Assembly (NCBI RefSeq): GCF_902459655.1
Contig: NZ_CABPSB010000005.1
Location: 247,956 to 311,955 of the forward strand
From: Pandoraea anhela
GTDB taxonomy: Bacteria > Pseudomonadota > Gammaproteobacteria > Burkholderiales > Burkholderiaceae
Reading direction: 5' to 3'
DNA length: 64,000 nucleotides
The notes under the pieces are model-generated. The model saw nothing but the letters and a program-made list of their open reading frames with translations, made no database searches and was not told where the DNA came from. This document shows positions 53,500 to 61,663 of this stretch, piece after piece (the stretch's first letter is position 1; each line of letters begins with the position of its first letter). The position numbers and the translations under genes were made by a program.

Positions 53500-56400
53500 A
53501 TGAAACCCATCGCCATTCTGACGGGCGTTATCGCGCTTTTCGCTGAGCAGCACGCCCTTGCCGCCAATTTCCAGATCGTGAACGGACAGACGTCCACCAC
53601 GGCGCAAACGCTGTCGAGCGGCCAGACCGGCACAATCGATCGCGGGGGCACGCTGTCCGTCGGCGGCGGCACAGTCGGCATCACCGTGACGGGCAACGCC
53701 ACCCTCGTCAACAACGGCACGATCAACATGACCGGCACCGGTCGCGCCATCCGCGACAACACCGGCGGCCTGACCCTGAGCGTGACGAACGGTGTCGGGG
53801 CGAGCATGACCACGTTCGACGCCGACGTCATCCAGATGAACAAGGCGAACAGCAACATCGTCTTCAACAACTATGGCACGCTCACGTCGACCAACACGTC
53901 CGGCGGCGGCAGTCAGGCGATCGATTTCAATGCGATCACGACAGGCACCAACGTCCTGAACAACTTCGCCGGCGGTGTCATTCAGGCGAACGAAGCCGAT
54001 GCGGTGCGCCCGGGAGTGAATGGCGTAGTGAACAACGCGGGCATCATTCGCGCGACCAATAACCCGGGCAGCACGAGCAGCAGCGACGGCATCGACGCGC
54101 AGTCGAACAGTGGCGTGAGCGTGGTCAACGCCGGCACGGGACTGATTCAGGGCGCGCGGCACGGGATTACCGGGGGTGTCGACGGCACCACCGACGGCAC
54201 GTTCAGGTTGTCGGTGACGAACAATGCCGGCGGCACGATTCAGGGCATGAACGGCTCCGGCATCAACATTGACGGCTTCAACGCCAGGGAAGTCGTCACC
54301 ATCGTCAACGCCGGCACGATCATCGGCAATGGTGTGACGGGCGATGGCGACGGGGTAGACGTCGACGGTATCGTGAACATCACGAACACCGGCCTGATTC
54401 GTGGCGCGAGAGCGAACAACGACGTCAGCGAAGGCGTCACCGTGGGGGGCGGCACCATCGTCAACAGCGGCACCATCGTCGGTGAGAACACGCCCGGCGG
54501 CATCGGGCGCGGCATCACGCTCGCCGGCGTCGACAAGGATCCGGTGTCGGGTTTGCCCATCGCGCCGCAGGGCATCTACACGAACACGACGATCGTCAAC
54601 AGCGGTCTCATTCGCGGTCAGAGCGATTCGGCGATTGCGGTGACGGGCGCGCGCAACGCCTTCACGGTGACGATCGTCAACGAAGCGGGCGGCACGCTGC
54701 AAGGCGGCGGAGCGACGGCGGCCGTGGTCAATACCGGCGCGACCGATGCCACGGTGGTCAACTACGGCACGATCACCGCCGACCAGAGCGGCAAGGCCGT
54801 GGATCTGGGCAGCGGCAACAGCAGCCTCCAGATTCTGGGCGGCTCGGCGGTGGTCAACGGCGACATTTCGGGTGGCACGGGCGTCAGCACACTGACGATC
54901 ACGCCAGGCGCGGGCAACGCCTTCCGTTACAACGGCGGGATCTCGAACTTCTCGTCGGTCTCGCTCGGCGCGGGCACGATCACGCTCAACGGCGCCGGGA
55001 CTTACGCAGGGCCGACATCGCTGGCGAGCGGCGCGACGGTGATCGTCGGCGACGCATCGCACCGCAGCGCGACGCTGGGCAGCGGCATGACCACGGTCGC
55101 TGCGGGGGCGACGCTCGCAGGCTATGGCGGCACATTGGGCAGCGTGACGAACGCCGGCATCCTCGCGGTGGGCAGCGCGTCGCCGGGCGCGGTTGCCGGC
55201 AACCTCGGCACGTTCACGATTGCCGGGGATTACGTCGGCAACAACGGTACGGCGTTGATGGGCGCGACGATCGGGGCCGACGGCTCGATAGCGTCGGACA
55301 AGCTGGTCATCAACGGCAACGCCAGCGGCACGACCTTCCTGAAGCTGAAGGTGTCGGGCGCGGGCGTGCCGATGCCGGGCAACGGTCTCGAACTGGTGCA
55401 GGTCAACGGTACGGCGCCGGACGGCGCATTCAAACTCGATTCGCCAGTGCAGGCCGGGGCGTATCAGTATCTGCTTCGCAAGGTCGGGCCGGTGGGTGGC
55501 GATCCGAGCTGGTTCCTGTCGACGTCGTACGCGTCGGGCGAGACCGTCTATCGCCCGGCGACCGTCGCATACGCGATGACGCCGCAACTGAACACCGACG
55601 TCGGCTTCACGATGTTGGGCCGGATGCAGGAGCGCCTTGGCAGCGTGCGGACGAACGGGGGCGTGGGCGAGGCGGCGTCGAATGGTGTCTGGGGACGTGT
55701 GTACGGCAAGACGATGGACAGCACGATGTCGGGCCGCTTCGGTGCTGACGAGCGCATGTTCGCGGCGCAGTTCGGGCGCGACTGGCGTCTGAATACCGAC
55801 ACCACGGGCATGGGCGGCAGCGCGCTGGCGGGGGTGACGGCGACGTTCGGATCGGCCTCGGCGTCGTTCTCGGACAGGGCGCGCACGCAGGACCCGACGC
55901 TCTCGGCGGCGACCGGTTCGGTGTCGATGCAGGCGCAATCGGTCGGGGCGTACTGGACGCGCATCCTGCCGCAAGGCGCTTTCCTCGACGTGACGACGCA
56001 GGTCTCGCACTATCGCAACAAGTACAGCGATGTCACCGGCGTGGGTGCGACGCAAAACGGTTTCGGTGCAGCGCTGTCGGGCGAGATCGGTCACAAGTTC
56101 TCGCTCTTCGGTTCGGGCTTCACGATGATGCCGCAGGTGCAGTTGGCTTACCAGTATCTGCATCTGAACGGCTTCAGCGACAGCGTTTCGTCGGTGTCGG
56201 GCAATACGACGAACGCGCTGCGGGGCCGCGTCGGCATCAAGCTCAATACGCCGGATCTGGGCGATGCGGTGGGGGTGGGGTCGGCGTCGCCGTACCTGAC
56301 GCTTGACGTGGTGCACGACTTCCTGTCGCCGGGCGCAACGCATGTCGGCGGCGCCACGTTCGACGGCAGCCTGGCGAAGACCTGGTATGAACTCGGTGCG

Positions 56401-56523
56401 GGTGTGGAGGCGACGCTCGGCCGCGCAGCGTCGCTCTATGCCGGCGTGAAGTACGCGCGGAACATGGGCGGCGATTATCGTCGCAATGTTTATGGACAGG
56501 TGGGGTATCGGTATCGGTGGTGA
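53500..56523 (+). CDS. Autotransporter outer membrane beta-barrel protein
   Basis: A 1007-residue type Va autotransporter. A signal peptide (MKPIAILTGVIALFAEQHALA) precedes a long passenger of repeated VNNGTI / IVNAGTI / IVNSGTI / VVNYGTI beta-helix units (about 30-640), with an autotransporter-associated linker (LASGATVIVGDASHRSATLGSGMTTVAAGATLAGYGGTLGSVTNAG). The C-terminal barrel (about 710-1007) ends GQVGYRYRW, an aromatic end residue suited to the BAM machine. No protease or known adhesin motif was recognised. An adhesion or aggregation role is inference. A very long open frame on the other strand is only a codon-bias shadow. Confidence 0.95.
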   Translation: MKPIAILTGVIALFAEQHALAANFQIVNGQTSTTAQTLSSGQTGTIDRGGTLSVGGGTVGITVTGNATLVNNGTINMTGTGRAIRDNTGGLTLSVTNGVGASMTTFDADVIQMNKANSNIVFNNYGTLTSTNTSGGGSQAIDFNAITTGTNVLNNFAGGVIQANEADAVRPGVNGVVNNAGIIRATNNPGSTSSSDGIDAQSNSGVSVVNAGTGLIQGARHGITGGVDGTTDGTFRLSVTNNAGGTIQGMNGSGINIDGFNAREVVTIVNAGTIIGNGVTGDGDGVDVDGIVNITNTGLIRGARANNDVSEGVTVGGGTIVNSGTIVGENTPGGIGRGITLAGVDKDPVSGLPIAPQGIYTNTTIVNSGLIRGQSDSAIAVTGARNAFTVTIVNEAGGTLQGGGATAAVVNTGATDATVVNYGTITADQSGKAVDLGSGNSSLQILGGSAVVNGDISGGTGVSTLTITPGAGNAFRYNGGISNFSSVSLGAGTITLNGAGTYAGPTSLASGATVIVGDASHRSATLGSGMTTVAAGATLAGYGGTLGSVTNAGILAVGSASPGAVAGNLGTFTIAGDYVGNNGTALMGATIGADGSIASDKLVINGNASGTTFLKLKVSGAGVPMPGNGLELVQVNGTAPDGAFKLDSPVQAGAYQYLLRKVGPVGGDPSWFLSTSYASGETVYRPATVAYAMTPQLNTDVGFTMLGRMQERLGSVRTNGGVGEAASNGVWGRVYGKTMDSTMSGRFGADERMFAAQFGRDWRLNTDTTGMGGSALAGVTATFGSASASFSDRARTQDPTLSAATGSVSMQAQSVGAYWTRILPQGAFLDVTTQVSHYRNKYSDVTGVGATQNGFGAALSGEIGHKFSLFGSGFTMMPQVQLAYQYLHLNGFSDSVSSVSGNTTNALRGRVGIKLNTPDLGDAVGVGSASPYLTLDVVHDFLSPGATHVGGATFDGSLAKTWYELGAGVEATLGRAASLYAGVKYARNMGGDYRRNVYGQVGYRYRW

Positions 56524-56586
56524 TGGGGGACGGTGGTATGACGTGTCGCAGGACTCATGTCCGGCGGCTCGGCATTGGATGAGAAG

Positions 56587-56608
56587 AAAGCGCCTTCGGG
56601 CGCTTTTT
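56587..56608 (+). terminator. Rho-independent terminator of the autotransporter gene
   Basis: AAAGCGCC and GGCGCTTT form a perfect 8-bp stem with a stable TTCG loop, followed by T residues. It lies about 65 bases after the stop codon. Confidence 0.92.
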
Positions 56609-56801
56609 CGTTTGCGTCAGGCGTCAGGACTTGCACTGCCGATCGCTTATCGGATGCCGAGGGCGATGAAGGCGACGGAATGAGCGCCGGAGTAGAATGC
56701 GCTCACTGCGGACCGGTCCTCCTGGGTCGATTTGCGATTGCAGTCGCCGCCTGAATTGTCGTCACTTCGCAAGGCTGTCGCCGAACCGCCGAGGAGCCGG
56801 A

Positions 56802-58613
56802 ATGAGTGAGCATGCAGACGCAACACATCGGGACGAACAAGGTCGAGCTGAGCGCCGTTGGGAGGGGCCGGAAGGTGCATCAGGCGCATTGGGCGCATCG
56901 GGCACATCGTCCGTGTCATTCGTCGACAACCGGCCTGACGCGACAAGGGCGGCACAGTTCAAGCGCGACGTAGCGACCAGTTCTCGTACCCAACCACTTC
57001 GCGTCTTTCAGAGGATGGCCGACGGGCATACTGCTCGTCAGGCGGTGCCGACAACAGACGCCCCCAATCGCACCGGCTTGCCGGATTCATTGAAATCCGG
57101 AGTGGAAAAGCTTTCGGGTTTGTCGATGGACGACGTCAAGGTTCATTATCAGTCCGATAAACCGGCGCAACTTCAGGCGCATGCGTACGCGCAAGGCAAC
57201 GACATTCATCTGGCGCCCGGGCAGGAACGGCATCTGCCGCACGAGGCGTGGCATGTCGTTCAGCAAAAGCAGGGCCGCGTGGCGGCCACCCGCCAATTGA
57301 AAGGTGCGGTCGCCGTCAATGAGGACGCCGGACTGGAGGCCGAAGCGGATGTCATGGGGGCATCGGCGGCAAGCATGGGTGGATCGGGTGGATCGGACAA
57401 GACGAAGCAAATCTCGACGCGTGGCGTGCGTCATTTCCCGGGGGTCGTGCAACGGGTCAAGGTCACCACGCCACCGGAGTTCAGAGATCCCATTTCCGGC
57501 ATCACTTACCTTTTCGACGACATTCTGACGATCGATCTTAGCGGCATCATCGCGGCGGGCGTGGAACCGGACGACCCGAACATCGAGGCGTTCGAGTGGA
57601 TGCTCAAAGGCGCGCGGGTGAAATACGCCTTGCTTGGCAAGGCGGCGGAAGTCAGGGATATCGACGAAGTGCTGCTCCACCTGGCGAATCCGCGAGCATC
57701 GGCGTTTGCGGCCGCTGCGGGCAGCCACCGTCTGGGGGGCGCGGCGACGGACTTCGATGCGATCAAGGCAACGGTGGAGGGTTGGTTCTCGAACCGCCCC
57801 GATTATCAGGTTGAAATCGGCAACATTTCTGCGCGCTACGGCACCCGCGCCAAGTTGGACGGATATACGAAACTGCGGGAATACATTACGCCATTCACGG
57901 CGATCTCGGATATGTCGCTAGGCGCCAATCCGACGCTGCGGGATAACGTATTGACGCTGTTCAGTTGGCTAATACCGTTGCACGACAGGACGATTACCGG
58001 GATCGTAAATAAAGAGTCGTTGATGTACCGGATCAAGATCTGCCTGCTTGAGAAGACGAATGAACTCAAGAACGCGGTGGCGGGCACGCAGCGCATGCCT
58101 TCAGGGAGTCTGATTCGATACGGCGCCATGCAAACGATTTCGGGGGAGCCACTCGGTACGAGATCGGAGATCAAAACGGCGTTGCCGGGCGCACTCAAAT
58201 CCGGGGATGCGGCCACTCCCCGGGACCTGGAAACGCGTTTGACACAATACTTCAACTACGCTGGAAACGCCTTCGTTGCCGGTCACTTGGTTGCGGACAC
58301 CCTCGGCGGCAATGACGTTCGCGAGAACCTGACGCCGATCACAAACAAATTCAATACCTCCGGCGGGGTAAAAGGCATCAAGGATCCGGAAATCGAGGCA
58401 CTCAAACGGTTGAAGGCGGGTAGGGTAATTTTTTACAGCACGACGGTGACATACGGCAACGCGGGCAACGCAACGTGGCAGAAAGCCGTACGACCGACTC
58501 GATTTCAGATCCGCCTCGCCAATCTTGGGTTGGTGGAAGATGGCGTCGCAACGGATATCGCCGATTACAAACACATCTCGCAAGAAATCGTCTACGACCG
58601 CGATCCGACGTAG
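56802..58613 (+). CDS. DUF4157 (eCIS-core) protein with nuclease-like C-terminus, putative toxin
   Basis: A 603-residue protein. After a disordered head comes a DUF4157 domain (about 90-165; TGLPDSLKSGVEKLSGLSMDDVKVHY, GNDIHLAPGQ) with a zinc-protease-like HEAWH at 147-151. The C-terminal part contains AGHLVADTLGGNDVRENLTP then N-F-N (from about 492), the pattern of DNA/RNA non-specific or HNH-like endonuclease toxins (catalytic His, then Asn). DUF4157 is found on effectors loaded into extracellular contractile injection systems and on other polymorphic toxins. No injection-system genes occur in this window. The start has GAGGAG just before ATG 56802. The gene lies at the edge of the lower-GC accessory region. 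Confidence 0.85.
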   Translation: MSEHADATHRDEQGRAERRWEGPEGASGALGASGTSSVSFVDNRPDATRAAQFKRDVATSSRTQPLRVFQRMADGHTARQAVPTTDAPNRTGLPDSLKSGVEKLSGLSMDDVKVHYQSDKPAQLQAHAYAQGNDIHLAPGQERHLPHEAWHVVQQKQGRVAATRQLKGAVAVNEDAGLEAEADVMGASAASMGGSGGSDKTKQISTRGVRHFPGVVQRVKVTTPPEFRDPISGITYLFDDILTIDLSGIIAAGVEPDDPNIEAFEWMLKGARVKYALLGKAAEVRDIDEVLLHLANPRASAFAAAAGSHRLGGAATDFDAIKATVEGWFSNRPDYQVEIGNISARYGTRAKLDGYTKLREYITPFTAISDMSLGANPTLRDNVLTLFSWLIPLHDRTITGIVNKESLMYRIKICLLEKTNELKNAVAGTQRMPSGSLIRYGAMQTISGEPLGTRSEIKTALPGALKSGDAATPRDLETRLTQYFNYAGNAFVAGHLVADTLGGNDVRENLTPITNKFNTSGGVKGIKDPEIEALKRLKAGRVIFYSTTVTYGNAGNATWQKAVRPTRFQIRLANLGLVEDGVATDIADYKHISQEIVYDRDPT

Positions 58614-58627
58614 TGGGCAGTTCATAG

Positions 58628-58792
58628 TTGGATGCGTCCATCGATAGCGCCTGCCATTGGTTATTGCAGCTATCGCCACGGATGAGGTGCATCCGTAGAT
58701 GGATTGGCGGCAAACCTAAGCAGAAAACCTTGCAGGATATGCGGGGTTATCGTGGCATCACGATGCGTGCGGGTGAAATTCTGGGCGAATGA
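58628..58792 (+). CDS. Possible 54-aa protein after the DUF4157 gene
   Basis: A 54-codon frame from TTG 58628 begins twelve bases after the toxin-like gene stops (ending RGYRGITMRAGEILGE). It is basic, with no known domain and no good ribosome binding site. It could be an immunity-gene remnant or a chance frame. It contains part of a repeat that recurs near 61.2 kb. Confidence 0.25.
   Translation: MDASIDSACHWLLQLSPRMRCIRRWIGGKPKQKTLQDMRGYRGITMRAGEILGE
58672..58718 (+). repeat. Diverged direct repeat, copy A
   Basis: Over the last 35 bases (GAGGTGCATCC...CAAACCTA) it matches copy B at 61216-61260 with 6 differences, and the first seven bases (ATCGCCA) are also shared. The two copies flank the Xre-HEPN-Xre and LprI-like genes. 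Confidence 0.6.
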
Positions 58793-58917
58793 CGCCCTCG
58801 GACTTGTTCGGTTACAGCGAAGTGTTTTATAGCCCGGTACGTCGGCATGGTTCCGCCTGCGATCTTTCGCCGATTGAGTTTGAACTGCGCTATGCTCTAA
58901 ACGGCTCGTGAGTGTCT

Positions 58918-59196
58918 ATGAAACTCTGGCCGGTCCAGAATGACCGGATGCCGCATCCTATTCATGACCCCAAGTACCAAGTGTTCCGTCAAATGTTGTT
59001 GGATGCCCGCAAGGAGAAGGGGCTACAACAGGTAGAAGTTGCGGAGTGCCTTGGGAAGACCCAATCGTTCGTGTCGAAGTACGAACGGGGGGAGAGACGT
59101 CTCGACTTCTGTGAGTTCATCGAGGTTGCAGCAGCGTTGGAGATTAATCCGGTCGAGTTCATCAAGCGGTATCGCCAACACATCGAGAACACGTAA
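58918..59196 (+). CDS. Xre-type helix-turn-helix regulator, first gene of HEPN cassette
   Basis: A 92-residue protein with an Xre/Cro helix-turn-helix (FRQMLLDARKEKGLQQVEVAECLGKTQSFVSKYERGERRLDFCEF, about 22-68) and a short helical tail (EINPVEFIKRYRQHIENT). It probably binds DNA as a dimer and represses its own operon. The stop and the next start are directly adjacent (TAAATG), so it is made with the HEPN-like protein, as an antitoxin or regulator would be. The start may also be GTG 58912 or ATG 58948. A -10-like TATGCT is at 58891. Confidence 0.85.
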   Translation: MKLWPVQNDRMPHPIHDPKYQVFRQMLLDARKEKGLQQVEVAECLGKTQSFVSKYERGERRLDFCEFIEVAAALEINPVEFIKRYRQHIENT

Positions 59197-59925
59197 ATGG
59201 ATGATGTGATTCACACGGCGGAGTATCAGGTCCGGACCACATGGACACGAATGAACAGCTTAGCGTGGACCTATGCAGAGATCGCAGAAACGGCTCTCGG
59301 GCGCTTTCTCACGGGCCAAAGAAATCCCGTAGTCGATCCGGGCTCAGATGGTGACCCAGAAGAATACTTCGGCTACAAGAAGAGAATTACAGAGGCCGCA
59401 ATACAAACCATCGTGTTTTCGGCAATGGGATGTGAATCCGCAATCTACGATCTAGCCGCAATTCACCTGACCGACTCCTACGCCGAATCGATCATAGACA
59501 AACTAGACGTGATCGGAAAATGGGTCGTAGTACCACAGCTTATTTGCGGGAAACCTCTCAAACCTGACGGACCAGCACTCAATGCACTACGTACGCTCAT
59601 CCCCGCACGAAACCTCTTGGTACACAACAAATCCCATCCAGGACTGTTTGACCTAACGAACATCGAAGATGTTGAAAGACGATTGCACCGCGCGAAGAGG
59701 GATTCTGATCGCCTGATTGCGAACGTCGTCCCGGCGTATCAAGCCGTCGTACTCCTATCTCTCGAACTCAACCGTGTCCTCAAGACTCCGTCGGGGGTAC
59801 TGCCGTTCTTCGAAAAGGGAACCATTAGTTCGAAGAACGAGCATCGCACACAAGAAGTCATGGAATTTCTCGGCAGATGTCGCGAAATAGACGCGAAACA
59901 TTTCAGAAAAAACGAAGCGTCCTAG
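59197..59925 (+). CDS. HEPN-like protein with R-X4-H motif, putative RNase toxin
   Basis: A 242-residue, mostly helical protein of no named family that I recognise. It contains PARNLLVHNKSH, with R138 and H143 in the R-X4-6-H arrangement that forms the RNA-cutting site of HEPN domains, placed as usual in the second half of a four-helix bundle. Tail residues are charged (EFLGRCREIDAKHFRKNEAS). No signal peptide or membrane segment is seen. Encoded directly after an Xre protein and followed by a second Xre protein, it looks like the effector of a toxin-antitoxin or defence unit. Its lower GC and use of AT-rich codons set it apart from the core region. Confidence 0.7.
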   Translation: MDDVIHTAEYQVRTTWTRMNSLAWTYAEIAETALGRFLTGQRNPVVDPGSDGDPEEYFGYKKRITEAAIQTIVFSAMGCESAIYDLAAIHLTDSYAESIIDKLDVIGKWVVVPQLICGKPLKPDGPALNALRTLIPARNLLVHNKSHPGLFDLTNIEDVERRLHRAKRDSDRLIANVVPAYQAVVLLSLELNRVLKTPSGVLPFFEKGTISSKNEHRTQEVMEFLGRCREIDAKHFRKNEAS

Positions 59926-60008
59926 CGGTAACTCGTCCAACCCCTGACACCATCGAGCACCGATGCATCGCCGTGTCGGTTTGTACTCCACACCGGTTCA
60001 ACGGACGG

Positions 60009-60033
60009 TGCGATCACCACTCCGGAGATCGCA
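60009..60033 (+). promoter_or_regulatory. Inverted repeat covering a ribosome binding site
   Basis: TGCGATC (60009-60015) and GATCGCA (60027-60033) are perfect inverted copies separated by eleven bases, and the GGAG ribosome binding site (60024-60027) is at the inner edge. The site lies directly before the second Xre gene: binding of an Xre dimer here, or a hairpin in the mRNA, could limit its expression. Confidence 0.5.
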
Positions 60034-60037
60034 CCTC

Positions 60038-60280
60038 ATGAACTTCTTCCCACACCATCAGCGCCGCATCGACCTTCTCGCCGAAATCCTTGCTACCACC
60101 CGGCACGCGAAACGCTTGACAACAAAACAGCTTGCCACCCGACTTGGCAAACCTGAAGCGTTCGTCCTCGACTACGAGTCCGGCAAGCACCGGCTTGATC
60201 TTCCCGAACTCGTGGATATCGCTGATGCCATTGGGATCGACACGGTTGAACTCATCAATCTCTACCAACAGCGAGTGTAG
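60038..60280 (+). CDS. Second Xre-type helix-turn-helix regulator
   Basis: An 80-residue protein with an Xre helix-turn-helix (LAEILATTRHAKRLTTKQLATRLGKPEAFVLDYESGKHRLDLPELVDIADAIGIDTVELINLYQQ). It aligns with the first Xre protein along its whole length (LGK.E.FV.YE.G..RLD, then EL...A.I..VE.I..Y), so the two are paralogues. It starts 112 bases after the HEPN-like gene. It is a candidate second antitoxin, a repressor or a decoy of the first. The start has GGAG ten bases upstream. Confidence 0.82.
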   Translation: MNFFPHHQRRIDLLAEILATTRHAKRLTTKQLATRLGKPEAFVLDYESGKHRLDLPELVDIADAIGIDTVELINLYQQRV

Positions 60281-60284
60281 CTCG

Positions 60285-60989
60285 CTAGGGCTTTTCTACT
60301 AGGCGAGGCCCCGAAGCGTCGGGAGCAGTCGAGCTCATAGAACCTCGGAACTGCCCCAACCTCTCACCGTAGATTCTCCGAAGGCAATCAAGATCGTCGC
60401 CGCACTCGCTTCGCTCACTCAGCCATGCTCGTTGAGCGACACGCAGCGCATCCATGTTCGCTCCCGCACTTGAAAGCGCAGCACGGTACGCGGCAGCAAG
60501 TTCGACATCCATCGCCGCCAGCCCGGGATCACTGCAGATCGTTAGTTCATCCCGAGCCTTAGCGGCATAGCAATCGAAACTGGTCGCAAACGACCTTGTA
60601 GCCGTCCCAGCAGAAGTTCCCGGTCCAGCAGTAGGCCCGACCCCACGTTGCCCCTCCTCTTCCGAAGGGGATGTTGGCAAGGCTTGAGGAGGAGACGGAG
60701 TCTCGATCTGCTGGGTCGACTCGCTCGTCGTATTGGACTCTGCCCGCGTCAGCGCTGGAGATGTTTCATCCTTCTTACTGAAAATCCCGACGATGACAAG
60801 TATCAGGAAGGCAGCTCCTACCAACACAACTAGACAGCCGCCTAACCCTGCGCTTTTGACCGGAACGATCTGAACGTCTGAACTACCACACCGCTGGCAT
60901 TTCAGCGATAAATCCTTACCCCTTGGATACCAAGTGTATTGGCACGCACCACATATATTTTGTGGGCGCTGTGTTCCACGACTCCCCAT
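60285..60989 (-). CDS. Zinc-ribbon / single-TM / LprI-like (DUF1311) protein
   Basis: A 234-residue protein. The N-terminus has a zinc ribbon with Cys at 13, 16, 31 and 34 (CGACQ...CQRCG), then a membrane segment (CLVVLVGAAFLILVIVGIF, about 52-70), a Ser/Thr/Pro/Glu linker, and a C-terminal LprI/DUF1311-type domain (SFDCYAAKARDELTICSDPGLAAMDVELAAAYRAAL to SECGDDLDCLRRIYGERL) with paired Cys that should form disulfides. Members of that domain inhibit lysozyme in some bacteria. A cytoplasmic zinc ribbon joined to a periplasmic domain is an uncommon layout. It is convergent with the Xre gene, with only four bases between the stops. Confidence 0.8.
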   Translation of the reverse strand: MGSRGTQRPQNICGACQYTWYPRGKDLSLKCQRCGSSDVQIVPVKSAGLGGCLVVLVGAAFLILVIVGIFSKKDETSPALTRAESNTTSESTQQIETPSPPQALPTSPSEEEGQRGVGPTAGPGTSAGTATRSFATSFDCYAAKARDELTICSDPGLAAMDVELAAAYRAALSSAGANMDALRVAQRAWLSERSECGDDLDCLRRIYGERLGQFRGSMSSTAPDASGPRLVEKP

Positions 60990-61215
60990 TTATCTGGCCT
61001 CGGAATTTTGATCTTTTTGCTTCATTTCGCAGCTAGCGAATTTATCACTTTTTGAGATCAACACCTTAATTCGTGTATTACCGAGTATCCGCAAGTGCCG
61101 CACCGCCTTGCCCTGCCGCAAAAAGATAACGGATCACACAATTATTATATTTTTCTCTTCTCGTTATCCCGAAGGGCAGGACCACATACGAAAACCACCG
61201 GTCGTGGTCACCGTA

Positions 61216-61260
61216 ATCGCCAATTGAGGTACGTCCTTAGATAGATTAGCTGCAAACCTA
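61216..61260 (+). repeat. Diverged direct repeat, copy B
   Basis: Second copy of the sequence at 58672-58718 (29 of the last 35 bases identical). In the frame used below, each copy has a TGA codon immediately before its GGT. Confidence 0.6.
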
Positions 61261-61362
61261 GACCAGGATTTCCGCGTATTCCGTGGTGTTGCAGCCGGTC
61301 AACGCGAAGGGTGGGAGTACTACTGGAGGGCCGTCAAGGCAATTTACAGGCGAAGAGTTTAG
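61228..61362 (+). pseudogene. Protein-like remnant without a start codon
   Basis: A 44-codon frame after a TGA (containing LDRLAANLDQDFRVFRG, ending AVKAIYRRRV) has protein-like composition but no start or ribosome binding site; its first codons overlap repeat copy B. It may be the tail of a decayed gene. The rest of the 415-base gap 60990-61404 is AT-rich and shows no gene. Confidence 0.3.
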
Positions 61363-61404
61363 CTCGTGGCATGCCACCACGAGCCGTTGCACCCGCGATA
61401 TGAA

Positions 61405-61650
61405 TTATCCTGGATCAGAATCGGTTCGAACATTGAGTTCCCAAGAGATCTTTCCTTGAGCTGTCGTGTGTTGATGATGATTCTGCGGGGGAAATGGATC
61501 CTGCTTGTTTGACGCGATCTCCCTCCCACAGCCCTCACAGCGATAAATCCCTGATACTGGCACTTCCTCTCCGGGACCGTACTTCTTTCGCCACCAATCC
61601 TTATTTCCATCGCTTTCTTTCAGCGTGGATCTGCTGTGATACCAAGCCAT
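61405..61650 (-). CDS. 'Protein L'-like small zinc-binding protein
   Basis: An 81-residue protein with VSGIYRCEGCGREIASN followed by FPPQNHHQH (Cys 38 and 41, His 58, 59 and 61), a combination that could hold one zinc. The motif GIYRC-GCG-E and PPQNHHQH is shared with small proteins annotated as 'protein L' in other proteobacteria; the function is unknown. The start is supported by a purine-rich GAGAGGGGGGG just upstream of ATG 61650. The next gene upstream (61664) is 13 bases away, so they are probably co-transcribed. Confidence 0.7.
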   Translation of the reverse strand: MAWYHSRSTLKESDGNKDWWRKKYGPGEEVPVSGIYRCEGCGREIASNKQDPFPPQNHHQHTTAQGKISWELNVRTDSDPG

Positions 61651-61663
61651 TCCCCCCCCTCTC

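Noticed and set aside
53440-56343. A 967-codon open frame on the minus strand opposite the autotransporter gene
   Set aside because: It is Arg/His-rich with no domain, and it mirrors the strong codon bias of the real gene, which has a signal peptide and a barrel.
59197-59925. Reading the HEPN-like protein as an abortive-infection Abi_2 or ApeA protein
   Set aside because: Only the R-X4-H motif is clear; I see no specific signature that would justify a named family.
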